From contig UQHB01000063.1 of the NCBI GenBank assembly GCA_900540735.1, forward strand, positions 1 to 8,251: a stretch of 8,251 nt of DNA. Reading direction: 5' to 3'. The notes under the pieces were generated by a model. It ran no database searches. It saw nothing but the letters and a program-made list of their open reading frames with translations, and was not told the DNA's origin. Source of the stretch: an uncultured Megasphaera sp. (GTDB taxonomy: Bacteria > Bacillota > Negativicutes > Veillonellales > Megasphaeraceae). Position numbers and translations under genes: made by a program. Positions 1 to 6,266 of the stretch are shown here, piece by piece (the stretch's first letter is position 1; every line of letters begins with the position of its first letter).

Positions 1-24
1 TCATAGCTATATTTCATGAAAATA

Positions 25-55
25 CCCCCTTCACTGGGTTGTCCAGTAAAGGGGG
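25..55. terminator. GC-rich hairpin upstream of the desulfurase gene, possible terminator
   Basis: CCCCCTT (25-31) pairs with AAGGGGG (49-55). After one C/A mismatch the stem continues as ACTGG (33-37) with CCAGT (43-47), closing a 5-nt loop. On the + strand no T-run follows (GACGCATC). On the - strand the hairpin is followed by TATTTTCAT, a weak T-tract, so it fits better as the end of a leftward gene outside the window, or as a non-terminator structure. The pairing is certain at sequence level; the role is inferred. Confidence 0.45.
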
Positions 56-114
56 GACGCATCATAGTAGGTGCAGTTTTTTTATGCCAAATCTGTACGA
101 ATTACGTAGTTTTA

Positions 115-123
115 TGGTATCAT
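115..123 (+). promoter_or_regulatory. Putative extended -10 promoter for the desulfurase-mnmA-lepA-hemW cluster
   Basis: TGGTATCAT matches an extended -10 (TG, one base, TATCAT) and lies 34 bases before the ATG at 158. No good -35 is visible at 16-18 bp; the best candidate near 94-99 (TGTACG) matches only three of six consensus bases. An imperfect dyad TACG-N5-CGTA (96-108) lies where a -35 would be and could be an operator. This is a weak call, based on position and the extended -10 only. Confidence 0.35.
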
Positions 124-157
124 AATACATAGGCTTTGTAGCAAGAAGGAGAGAGTC

Positions 158-1297
158 ATGGAATGGATTTACTTAGATAATGCGGCGGCAACGCCTATGG
201 ATACGCGCGTTTTAGAAGCCATGATGCCGTATTTGACGACGGCTTACGGCAATCCGTCGAGTTTGCATTATTTTGGGCAAGAAGCTCGGGCTGCTGTCCA
301 GAAGGCGCGGCGCCAAGTAGCGACGTGTTTAGGCGTAAAGCTCGGTGATATTGTCTTTACAAGCGGCGGTACAGAAGCGGATAATTTAGCTATTCTCGGT
401 TATTTACGGGCGAATTTTCCAAACGGCGGCCATTTGATTACGTCGTCTATTGAACATCATGCTATTTTGCGAACCTTTGAAGCCCTAGGGGAAAAGGGGT
501 ATGGTGTGACCTTTTTGCCTGTTGATGAAACGGGCCGAGTCCGCGTAGAAGATGTCGCCAAAGCTTTACGTGATGATACAGTCCTTGTATCGATTATGTA
601 TGCCAATAACGAAACGGGCATGATTCAGCCTATTGATGAAATTGGCGAGCTAACCTATGCACGAGGTATTGCCTTTCACGTCGATGCCGTTCAGGCTTTT
701 GGCTATATTCCTATTCAGCCGCTGACGCAGCACATCGACATGCTTACGGTCTGCAGCCATAAGATTTATGGTCCTAAAGGGGTTGGCACTTTATATATTC
801 GGCATGGTTTAGAGGTCTCTGCAGAGGCTTATGGCGGCCAGCAGGAACATCGCCTCCGGGCTGGTACGGAAAATGTTGCCGGTATCGTCGGCTTTGGCAA
901 GGCGACGGAACTTCTCCAAGCCGAACGAGCTGAACGGTGTAAATTGGCTGCTTCTTATAAACAATATATATATGATACGCTAGTGCAAGGAAATGGTGCC
1001 CTTCACTATAATGGCACCATAGAAAATTCCTTACCCAATATTTTGAATGTCAGCGTAGCCAATACGGATAGTTCTATCGTTTTAATTGCCCTCGATATGG
1101 CTGGCATTGCTGTCTCGGCAGGGTCTGCTTGTGAAGCTGGTGCCGTTGAGCCGTCCCACGTTCTCAAGGCCATGGGCATTGGCGACGAATGGCTCCGCAG
1201 TAGTATCCGTATTTCTACGGGCAAAGATAATACGTTTGATGAAATGAAAGAAGCTGTACGCCGGATACAGGGCGTGTTACAGCAAATGCATAGATAA
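158..1297 (+). CDS. iscS: Cysteine desulfurase, group I (IscS/NifS type, YrvO-like)
   Basis: PLP-dependent enzyme (379 aa, full length for the family) that takes sulfur from L-cysteine as an enzyme-bound persulfide and releases alanine. The N-terminus YLDNAAATP (5-13) is the usual start of the aminotransferase class V fold. Also visible are SGGTEADN (69-76), HVDAVQ (174-179), the PLP lysine Lys202 in CSHK, RAGTEN (234-239), and catalytic Cys325 in SAGSACEAG, on the long mobile loop typical of group I rather than SufS-type enzymes. Start ATG 158 has AAGGAG at 146-151. It is first in a close-packed cluster and lies 19 bases before mnmA. In Bacillus-type genomes such a neighbour (YrvO) is a dedicated sulfur donor for MnmA, so I infer that role here. 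A general Fe-S cluster role cannot be excluded; no iscU-like scaffold gene is in the window. Confidence 0.93.
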   Translation: MEWIYLDNAAATPMDTRVLEAMMPYLTTAYGNPSSLHYFGQEARAAVQKARRQVATCLGVKLGDIVFTSGGTEADNLAILGYLRANFPNGGHLITSSIEHHAILRTFEALGEKGYGVTFLPVDETGRVRVEDVAKALRDDTVLVSIMYANNETGMIQPIDEIGELTYARGIAFHVDAVQAFGYIPIQPLTQHIDMLTVCSHKIYGPKGVGTLYIRHGLEVSAEAYGGQQEHRLRAGTENVAGIVGFGKATELLQAERAERCKLAASYKQYIYDTLVQGNGALHYNGTIENSLPNILNVSVANTDSSIVLIALDMAGIAVSAGSACEAGAVEPSHVLKAMGIGDEWLRSSIRISTGKDNTFDEMKEAVRRIQGVLQQMHR

Positions 1298-1316
1298 TCC
1301 TAAAGGAGGAAGTAGA

Positions 1317-2402
1317 TTGACAAAACGTGTAGCCGTTGCCATGAGCGGCGGTGTCGATAGCTCTGTAACGGCAGGGTTGTTAAAAGAAAAAGGCTTTGAT
1401 GTCATTGGCATTACACTCCGTCTTTGGGAAGAAGACCCGACGTGTGCGCCAGTCGATAATATTCACGCGTGCTGTTCTTTATCGTCTGTAGATGATGCGA
1501 AAGAAGTAGCTGCTGTCCTCGGTATTCCTCATTATACCTTGGATTTTCGTGATATTTTTAGACGGGATGTTATCGATTATTTTATTCATTCGTACCAGCA
1601 AGGGAAGACACCAAATCCTTGTATTGCATGCAATAAATTCATTAAATTTGGCTTGCTTTGGGAAAAAGCAAAGCAATTTGGTGCTGACTTTTTAGCCACA
1701 GGCCATTATGCCCGTGTGGTCTACGACGAAGAACGAAAAGTATATTCTCTGTTACGCGGCGCGGACCGCCGCAAAGACCAGTCCTATGTCCTCTATCAGT
1801 TGACACAAGATATATTGCCTCATATGCTCTTTCCCATGGCTGATTTGGAAAAACAGCATACGCGGGAACTGGCAAAAGAATGGAATTTACCGGTCTTTAA
1901 TAAGCCAGAAAGCCAAGACATCTGTTTTATTCCTGATAATGACTACAAAGGATTTTTACGGAAAGAAATTCCGCAGTACTTCAAGCCTGGTGATTTCGTC
2001 GATAAACACGGTAAGGTTATTGGCAAACACAAAGGCATTCCGTGCTATACTATTGGGCAACGGCGCGGCTTAAACCTAGGCGGTCCAGGAGGCCCGTATT
2101 TCGTCACGGCTATTGATGTGAAACATAATCGCGTCATCGTCGGCGGTGCTCAGGATTTATTGTCCACAACGGTTCATGCCAACGAAGCAACATGGGTTGA
2201 AGGGACACCGACGGCACCCTTTAAAGCACTCGGCAAAATCCGTTATGCCGCACCAGAAACGCCATGCACGGTTTATCCTAACGGCGACAAGATGCGCGTC
2301 GAATTCGAACAACCACAACGTGCTGTTACAGGCGGACAAGCATTAGTACTATATAATCCCGAAGATGGCGAACGCGTCCTTGGCGGCGGCGTCATCGTCT
2401 AG
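1317..2402 (+). CDS. mnmA: tRNA-specific 2-thiouridylase MnmA (TrmU)
   Basis: Cytoplasmic enzyme (361 aa, normal length) that activates U34 of tRNA-Lys, -Glu and -Gln with ATP and inserts sulfur to give s2U34. The ATP pyrophosphatase loop SGGVDSS is at residues 10-16. The PNPC motif has the presumed nucleophilic Cys102, and the second catalytic cysteine is Cys203 in ESQDICFIP, so the persulfide/disulfide pair is present. GHYAR (129-133) and RKDQSYVLY (152-160) belong to the tRNA-binding and active-site regions, and a beta-barrel C-terminal domain follows. An extra cysteine pair sits at 52-53 (ACCSL). The start is TTG 1317, chosen because AAAGGAGG (1302-1309) lies 7 bases upstream and because the protein then begins right at the TKRVAVAMSGG strand. 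The upstream desulfurase is the likely sulfur donor. The gene probably shares a transcript with lepA 16 bases downstream. Confidence 0.96.
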   Translation: MTKRVAVAMSGGVDSSVTAGLLKEKGFDVIGITLRLWEEDPTCAPVDNIHACCSLSSVDDAKEVAAVLGIPHYTLDFRDIFRRDVIDYFIHSYQQGKTPNPCIACNKFIKFGLLWEKAKQFGADFLATGHYARVVYDEERKVYSLLRGADRRKDQSYVLYQLTQDILPHMLFPMADLEKQHTRELAKEWNLPVFNKPESQDICFIPDNDYKGFLRKEIPQYFKPGDFVDKHGKVIGKHKGIPCYTIGQRRGLNLGGPGGPYFVTAIDVKHNRVIVGGAQDLLSTTVHANEATWVEGTPTAPFKALGKIRYAAPETPCTVYPNGDKMRVEFEQPQRAVTGGQALVLYNPEDGERVLGGGVIV

Positions 2403-2418
2403 GGGAGAGGAGATTAAC

Positions 2419-4221
2419 GTGGCAACAGAACATATTCGCAATTTTTCAATTATCGCTCATATTGATCATGGTAAATCGACTTTAGCAGACCGGATGCTGG
2501 AAATGACCGGCACCGTTCCGGAACGAGAAATGGAAAATCAGCTCCTCGATACGATGGATCTCGAACGGGAACGAGGCATTACGATTAAAGCCCAGTCAGC
2601 ACGGCTCATTTACGATGCAAAAGACGGCAAACAGTATATTTTAAACCTCATCGACACACCGGGGCACGTCGACTTTAACTACGAAGTGTCGCGTAGTCTT
2701 GCGGCCTGTGAAGGGGCACTCCTCGTCGTCGATGCGACGCAAGGTGTTGAAGCCCAGACTTTGGCCAATGTCTATTTAGCTCTTGAACATGACCTGGAAA
2801 TTATTCCGGTCATCAATAAAGTCGACCTTCCGAGTGCTGATCCAGAACGAGTTTGCAAAGAAATTGAAGACGTTATCGGCCTTGATGCATCGGATGCTAT
2901 TATGGTCAGCGCGAAAACCGGCTTTGGTGTCGATAAAGTCTTAGAAGCAGTGGTTCAGCGTATTCCGGCTCCGGAAGATGCACCAGATAAACCGCTCCGT
3001 GCCCTTATTTTTGACTCTCACTTCGATGCCTACAAAGGGGCTATTGCCAATGTACGCGTCATGGAAGGGAGCTTGAAACCGGGCGATAAAATCCGTATGA
3101 TGGCAACAGGGAAAGAATTTGACGTCATTGAAACGGGGGTCTTCTTGCCGCAAATGCATCCTATTCCAGGCCTTGAATGCGGTAGTGTTGGCTATCTCGC
3201 GGCGAGCATGAAAAACGTCCGTGACTGCCGCGTTGGCGACACAGTGACGCTTGCAGAAAATCCGGCTGCTGCGCCTCTGCCTGGTTACAAAAAGGCTGTA
3301 CCGATGGTGTACTGCGGTCTCTATCCGATTGATACGAGTGAATACGACAACCTCCGCGATGCTCTCGAAAAATTACACCTCAATGATGCGGCTCTTTTAT
3401 TTGAACCGGAAACGTCGTCAGCCTTAGGCTTTGGTTTCCGTTGCGGTTTCTTAGGCCTGTTACACATGGATGTTGTCTGTGAACGGCTCGAACGGGAATA
3501 CGGCCTCGCTCTCATTACGACAGCGCCGTCCGTTATTTACCACGTCTATTGCACAGACGGCACGATGGTCGAAGTAGACAACCCGTCTCTCATGCCGGAC
3601 ATGACGAAAGTCGACCACATTGAAGAGCCTTTCGTTAAAACGACTATTATTATTCCGAAAGACATGGTTGGTACGGTCATGGAAATTTCCCAGAACCGCC
3701 GCGGCCAGTATCTGACCATGGATTATCTTGACGAAACTCGTGTATCCGTCATTTATGATTTGCCCCTTTGCGAAATCCTGTATGATTACTTCGATGTTTT
3801 GAAGTCGGCAACGCGCGGTTATGCGTCTCTCGATTATGAATTAAACGGTTACCAGACATCGCCGATGGTGAAAATGGATATCCTCATTAATGGTGAAGTC
3901 GTCGATGCCCTCAGTATTATCGTTCATCGTGATTTTGCGGCGCGCCGCGGCAGAGCACTCGTGGAAAAATTACGGAGCCTTATTCCGCGCCAGCTCTTCC
4001 AGATTCCGATTCAGGCAGCTGTAGGCAATAAAATCATTGCCCGTGAAAACGTCGCCGCGCTTCGTAAAGACGTCCTCGCCAAATGCTACGGCGGCGATAT
4101 TTCCCGTAAGCGGAAGCTCCTTGAAAAACAAAAAGAAGGGAAGAAGCGGATGAAGCAGTTCGGTACTGTCGAAATCCCGCAAGAAGCCTTCATGGCTGTC
4201 CTCAAGGTGGATAGCGAATAA
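2419..4221 (+). CDS. lepA: Translation elongation factor 4 (LepA, EF4)
   Basis: Ribosome-associated translational GTPase of 600 aa, the usual LepA length. Visible are G1 AHIDHGKST (13-21), switch I RERGITIK (50-57), G3 DTPGH (79-83), G4 NKVD (133-136) and G5 SAK (164-166). Beta-barrel and EF-G-like domains follow, including GFRCGFLGLLHM, and then the LepA-specific C-terminal domain with HRDFAARRGRALVEKLRSLI and the lysine-rich KCYGGDISRKRKLLEKQKEGKKRMK. The frame stays open back to an ATG at 2365, inside mnmA. I start instead at GTG 2419, because AGAGGAG (2406-2412) sits 6 bases before it and the protein then begins MATEHIRNFSIIAHIDHGK, as in other LepA proteins. The stop overlaps the hemW start by one base (TAATG), which suggests translational coupling. 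LepA has been linked to back-translocation or ribosome assembly; the sequence does not decide between these. Confidence 0.96.
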   Translation: MATEHIRNFSIIAHIDHGKSTLADRMLEMTGTVPEREMENQLLDTMDLERERGITIKAQSARLIYDAKDGKQYILNLIDTPGHVDFNYEVSRSLAACEGALLVVDATQGVEAQTLANVYLALEHDLEIIPVINKVDLPSADPERVCKEIEDVIGLDASDAIMVSAKTGFGVDKVLEAVVQRIPAPEDAPDKPLRALIFDSHFDAYKGAIANVRVMEGSLKPGDKIRMMATGKEFDVIETGVFLPQMHPIPGLECGSVGYLAASMKNVRDCRVGDTVTLAENPAAAPLPGYKKAVPMVYCGLYPIDTSEYDNLRDALEKLHLNDAALLFEPETSSALGFGFRCGFLGLLHMDVVCERLEREYGLALITTAPSVIYHVYCTDGTMVEVDNPSLMPDMTKVDHIEEPFVKTTIIIPKDMVGTVMEISQNRRGQYLTMDYLDETRVSVIYDLPLCEILYDYFDVLKSATRGYASLDYELNGYQTSPMVKMDILINGEVVDALSIIVHRDFAARRGRALVEKLRSLIPRQLFQIPIQAAVGNKIIARENVAALRKDVLAKCYGGDISRKRKLLEKQKEGKKRMKQFGTVEIPQEAFMAVLKVDSE

Positions 4222-5345
4222 TGCTGGGGCTATACATACACATTCCCTTTTGTGTGCAGAAATGTATCTACTGTGATTTCCCGTCATACGGCGGCGTTTT
4301 AGAGTGCTTTCATAGCGATTATGTCGCTGCGCTGTGCCGGGAAATTGCAGCAGCACCTCAGCAAGACCAGACGGCGGACACTATCTATTTCGGTGGTGGC
4401 ACGCCGTCTTTGCTTACGCCTAAGGACATCGAGACGATACTGCAGGCACTGCGGCAACGCTTTACGATTACGGAAAATGCAGAAATTACGCTGGAAGCCA
4501 ATCCAGACAGCATGAACCGCGCCTATGCGAAAGCATTAGCCTCTCTTGGCATCAACCGCATTAGCTTGGGCTTTCAATCGACCAATGACGCTATGCTACG
4601 CCTTCTCGGGCGAATTCACACGGCGGCACAGGGACTACACGCCATAGAAGATGTGTATAACAGCGGCATTCATAATATTTCTGTCGATTTTATGTATGGA
4701 TTGCCGACGCAAACGCTGGCTATGGTGCAGCACGACATGGCGACACTCGCCCAGCTTCCGGTGACGCATGCGTCGATTTATAGCCTCATCGTCGAAGACG
4801 GGACGCCGATGAAACGCCGTGTCGATACAGGCGAGTATATCTTGCCAGACGACGAGGTCGTAGAAGTAATGGCAAATACGGTCCATAAGGCTATGCACGG
4901 CACTGGTTTTCAGCACTATGAAATTTCTAGTTATGCTAAAGAGGGATACTTGTCGCGGCATAACACGAAATATTGGGAGTATACGCCGTACATCGGCTTT
5001 GGTGCGTCTGCGCACTCCTTTGACGGTGCGACGCGGTGGGCCAACGTGCGCAGTCTGCCTCAATACATATCTAAGGCCGGGACGGAAGCTGTCCGCGCCG
5101 AAGTCGTTCCTATTGATGAGCAGCGAGCTGTAGAAGACTATTGCTTCCTGGCTCTCCGCATGCGGTCCGGTATTGCTACGAAGGCCTTTCAAACACGCTT
5201 TGGACGGCCTATAGAAGCCGAATTTGGCCCGGTCTTGCAGCACCTCATAGCGCAAGGGCTGCTAGAAAAAACGGCCATATTCTATCGGTTAACAGAACTT
5301 GGCCTGGCATACGGTAATTACGTATTTAGTCAATTCATTCGCTGA
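4221..5345 (+). CDS. hemW: Radical SAM heme chaperone HemW (HemN-like, YggW)
   Basis: Radical SAM protein of 374 aa, normal for HemW. The 4Fe-4S motif CxxxCxxC (Cys11, Cys15, Cys18) is followed by Asp-Phe. HemN-type coproporphyrinogen oxidases have a further cysteine at that Phe and a longer N-terminus, so this is HemW rather than HemN. Further motifs are GGGTPS (58-63), TLEANPDS (90-97), NRISLGFQS (112-120), DFMYGLPTQT (156-165) and the HemW-type RHNTKYW (246-252) with GFGASAHSF (259-267). The C-terminal part is the small HemN-like domain. Known HemW proteins bind heme and hand it to respiratory enzymes; whether this anaerobe uses it that way cannot be read here. AAGGTGG (4204-4210), within the end of lepA, serves as its ribosome binding site. 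It is last in the cluster, and I see no convincing terminator after it. Confidence 0.93.
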   Translation: MLGLYIHIPFCVQKCIYCDFPSYGGVLECFHSDYVAALCREIAAAPQQDQTADTIYFGGGTPSLLTPKDIETILQALRQRFTITENAEITLEANPDSMNRAYAKALASLGINRISLGFQSTNDAMLRLLGRIHTAAQGLHAIEDVYNSGIHNISVDFMYGLPTQTLAMVQHDMATLAQLPVTHASIYSLIVEDGTPMKRRVDTGEYILPDDEVVEVMANTVHKAMHGTGFQHYEISSYAKEGYLSRHNTKYWEYTPYIGFGASAHSFDGATRWANVRSLPQYISKAGTEAVRAEVVPIDEQRAVEDYCFLALRMRSGIATKAFQTRFGRPIEAEFGPVLQHLIAQGLLEKTAIFYRLTELGLAYGNYVFSQFIR

Positions 5346-5374
5346 AATATTACGGTCTCTGTAATTGATTAGGA

Positions 5375-5403
5375 TTGACAAAAACACAGTGAAACGGTAT
5401 AAT
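5375..5403 (+). promoter_or_regulatory. Perfect-consensus vegetative promoter for rpsU-yqeY
   Basis: TTGACA (5375-5380), a 17-bp spacer and TATAAT (5398-5403) match the housekeeping sigma consensus at all twelve bases with optimal spacing. Transcription should begin near 5410-5411, giving a leader of about 50 nt before rpsU. It lies 29 bases after the hemW stop, so rpsU is expected to be expressed independently of, and more strongly than, the upstream cluster. Confidence 0.92.
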
Positions 5404-5424
5404 TTATATGTGTGCAGTAAAGCA

Positions 5425-5449
5425 CTCCCTAACATACTTTTGGAGGGAG
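5425..5449 (+). promoter_or_regulatory. Leader hairpin covering the rpsU ribosome binding site
   Basis: CTCCCT (5425-5430) is the exact reverse complement of AGGGAG (5444-5449), with a 13-nt loop. The right arm contains most of the Shine-Dalgarno region (GGAGGGAGG, 5442-5450), so the folded RNA would hide the ribosome entry site of rpsU. The unfolded form exposes an unusually strong site. Six pairs, four of them G-C, is only moderate stability. The pairing is visible; regulation by bS21 or by temperature is speculation. Confidence 0.45.
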
Positions 5450-5459
5450 GGATATCAGA

Positions 5460-5639
5460 ATGGCAGAAATCAGAGTTGGTAAAAATGAAACGTTAGAAAG
5501 CGCACTTCGCCGCTTCAAACGTTCATGCCAAAAAGCAGGTGTTCTTTCCGAAGTTCGGAAACGTGAACACTACGAAAAACCGAGTGTACGGAGAAAGAAA
5601 AAATCCGAAGCAGCGCGTAAACGGAAATACAGAGCATAA
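5460..5639 (+). CDS. rpsU: Small ribosomal subunit protein bS21
   Basis: This 59-aa reading frame encodes the small-subunit protein bS21, which sits near the anti-Shine-Dalgarno end of 16S rRNA and aids initiation. The family signature is clear: MAEIRVGKNE at the start, then LESALRRFKRSCQKAG (13-28), VRKREHYEKPS (32-42) and an Arg/Lys-rich tail RRKKKSEAARKRKYRA typical of Firmicute bS21. Start ATG 5460 has the GGAGGGAGG site at 5442-5450, and the stop is TAA 5637-5639. It directly follows a consensus promoter and a possible ribosome-site-masking hairpin. It precedes yqeY by 26 bases, an arrangement widespread in Firmicutes. Confidence 0.97.
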   Translation: MAEIRVGKNETLESALRRFKRSCQKAGVLSEVRKREHYEKPSVRRKKKSEAARKRKYRA

Positions 5640-5665
5640 GTGGTCAAACTAAGAAGGGTGATAGT

Positions 5666-6106
5666 ATGTCTCTAAAAGAAGAACTGCTGCAGGACATGAA
5701 AGAAGCAATGAAAAGTCACGATAAACTGACGTTAGGCGTTATCCGCATGGTTAAGTCCGCATACCGCAATGCAGAAATTGATGGGAAATGCGAACTCGAC
5801 GATGCCGGTGTTGGTGCTGTCATTGCCAAAGAAATGAAACAGCGGAAAGAATCGCTCGCAGAATTTGAAAAAGCAGGCCGTCAAGATTTGGTAGACGAAA
5901 CGAAAGCTGAAATGGCAGTGCTTGAAAAGTACATGCCGAAACAATTATCAGAAGACGAAATCCGCCAGATTGTTACTGCTGCCGTTGCTGGTCAAAGCGA
6001 ACTGAAAATGGGGGCTGTCATGAAACTCGTCATGCCTCAAGTCAAAGGTAAAGCCGATGGCGCAGTTGTTTCGAAAATAGTTAAAGAAACTTTACAAAAT
6101 AATTAG
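5666..6106 (+). CDS. yqeY: GatB/YqeY domain-containing protein
   Basis: Small, mostly helical protein of 146 aa, close to the usual length for free-standing YqeY. It matches the tail domain of the amidotransferase subunit GatB but lacks its catalytic and cradle domains. Characteristic stretches are MSLKEELLQDMKEAMKSHDKLTLGVIRMVKSA at the N-terminus (in the usual YqeY form), KRK-like charged helix QRKESLAEFEKAGRQDL (about 78-94), LEKYMPKQLSEDEI (about 104-117) and MGAVMKLVMPQVKGKADG near the end. Start ATG 5666 follows AAGAAGGGTG (5651-5660). Its cellular role is not firmly known; binding to tRNA or glutaminyl-tRNA handling is proposed from the GatB likeness. Co-transcription with rpsU is likely. 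No strong terminator follows, only a weak A/T hairpin (6082-6094) and seven Ts. Confidence 0.93.
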   Translation: MSLKEELLQDMKEAMKSHDKLTLGVIRMVKSAYRNAEIDGKCELDDAGVGAVIAKEMKQRKESLAEFEKAGRQDLVDETKAEMAVLEKYMPKQLSEDEIRQIVTAAVAGQSELKMGAVMKLVMPQVKGKADGAVVSKIVKETLQNN

Positions 6107-6124
6107 TTTTTTTAGAAATAGATA

Positions 6125-6153
6125 TTGACAATAAAACTAATTAATTGTATCAT
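6125..6153 (+). promoter_or_regulatory. Promoter of the glutamine synthetase gene
   Basis: TTGACA (6125-6130), a 17-bp spacer and TATCAT (6148-6153) match the vegetative consensus at eleven of twelve positions. Start of transcription is predicted near 6159-6161, which gives a leader of about 107 nt before ATG 6267. The promoter begins 19 bases after the yqeY stop. Confidence 0.85.
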
Positions 6154-6164
6154 GTGTACATGAT
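6146..6164. promoter_or_regulatory. Dyad over the -10 and start site, possible operator
   Basis: Two overlapping inverted repeats are visible: ATCATG-N4-CATGAT (6149-6164) and TGTA-N7-TACA (6146-6160). They cover the -10 and the predicted start of transcription, where a bound repressor would block RNA polymerase. The second resembles the Bacillus GlnR/TnrA box (TGTNA-N7-TNACA) in style, but it is two bases shorter and fails the inner A/T positions, so I do not call it a GlnR site. Chance occurrence in A/T-rich DNA is possible. Confidence 0.35.
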
Positions 6165-6211
6165 TTGATTGAAAACAAAATAAATCATGCAACAAAAGTC
6201 AAAGAAGACTT
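6159..6211 (+). promoter_or_regulatory. Glutamine synthetase leader: tandem stem-loops resembling an ANTAR-protein target
   Basis: The first stem-loop starts at the predicted RNA 5' end: CATGATTT (6159-6166) pairs with AAATCATG (6182-6189). Alternatively TTTG (6164-6167) pairs with CAAA (6176-6179) around the loop ATTGAAAA. After a 6-nt linker comes the second: AAGTC (6196-6200) pairs with GACTT (6207-6211) around the hexaloop AAAGAA. ANTAR antiterminators recognise two hexaloop hairpins with A at loop position 1 and G at position 4. The second loop fits exactly. The first begins A..G but is 8 nt long, so it fits only partly. The second stem shares bases 6207-6211 with the left arm of the following terminator, so the two are mutually exclusive. 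No ANTAR regulator gene is in the window. Confidence 0.5.
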
Positions 6212-6245
6212 CGAACCTTACGAGGGGCGAAGTCTTTTCTTTTTT
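6203..6245 (+). terminator. Intrinsic terminator (attenuator) in the glutamine synthetase leader
   Basis: AAGACTTCG (6205-6213) pairs with CGAAGTCTT (6228-6236). A G-T and an A-T pair extend the stem to 6203/6238, giving 11 pairs around a 14-nt loop that can itself pair CCT with AGG. The T-rich tract TCTTTTCTTTTTT (6233-6245) follows at once. It lies after the gene's own promoter and 21 bases before its ATG, so transcripts must read through it to express the enzyme. It would also stop read-through from rpsU-yqeY. Confidence 0.85.
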
Positions 6246-6266
6246 ACCCAAAGGAGGAAGTTAAGA

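Noticed and set aside
2365..2418. Longer lepA form starting at ATG 2365 (18 extra residues)
   Set aside because: This part overlaps the mnmA coding end, has no family likeness (low-complexity Ala/Ser) and lacks a ribosome binding site, whereas GTG 2419 has a good one and gives the standard LepA N-terminus.
4635..5255. 206-codon open frame on the - strand inside hemW
   Set aside because: It is wholly antisense to a clearly conserved gene, shows no recognisable domain, and has an amino-acid mix typical of reverse-strand reading of this GC pattern.
5349..5365. Inverted repeat ATTAC-N7-GTAAT just after hemW as a terminator
   Set aside because: Only five A/T-rich pairs and no T-tract; it could equally be chance next to the rpsU promoter.
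6082..6113. Possible terminator after yqeY (TAAAG-AAA-CTTTA followed by seven Ts)
   Set aside because: The stem has five pairs, four of them A-T, lies inside the coding end and is 12 bases from the T-run; too weak to call. The strong hairpin at 6203-6245 can end yqeY transcripts.
6146..6160. GlnR/TnrA operator at the glutamine synthetase promoter
   Set aside because: The consensus TGTNA-N7-TNACA is 17 bp; the match here is 15 bp (TGTA-N7-TACA) and lacks the inner A and T. Listed only as a generic dyad.
6165..6266. Longer glutamine synthetase form starting at TTG 6165 (34 extra residues)
   Set aside because: The extra codons run through the leader hairpins and terminator, and the TTG lies only a few bases from the predicted transcription start. 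ATG 6267 has AAAGGAGG 9 bases upstream.
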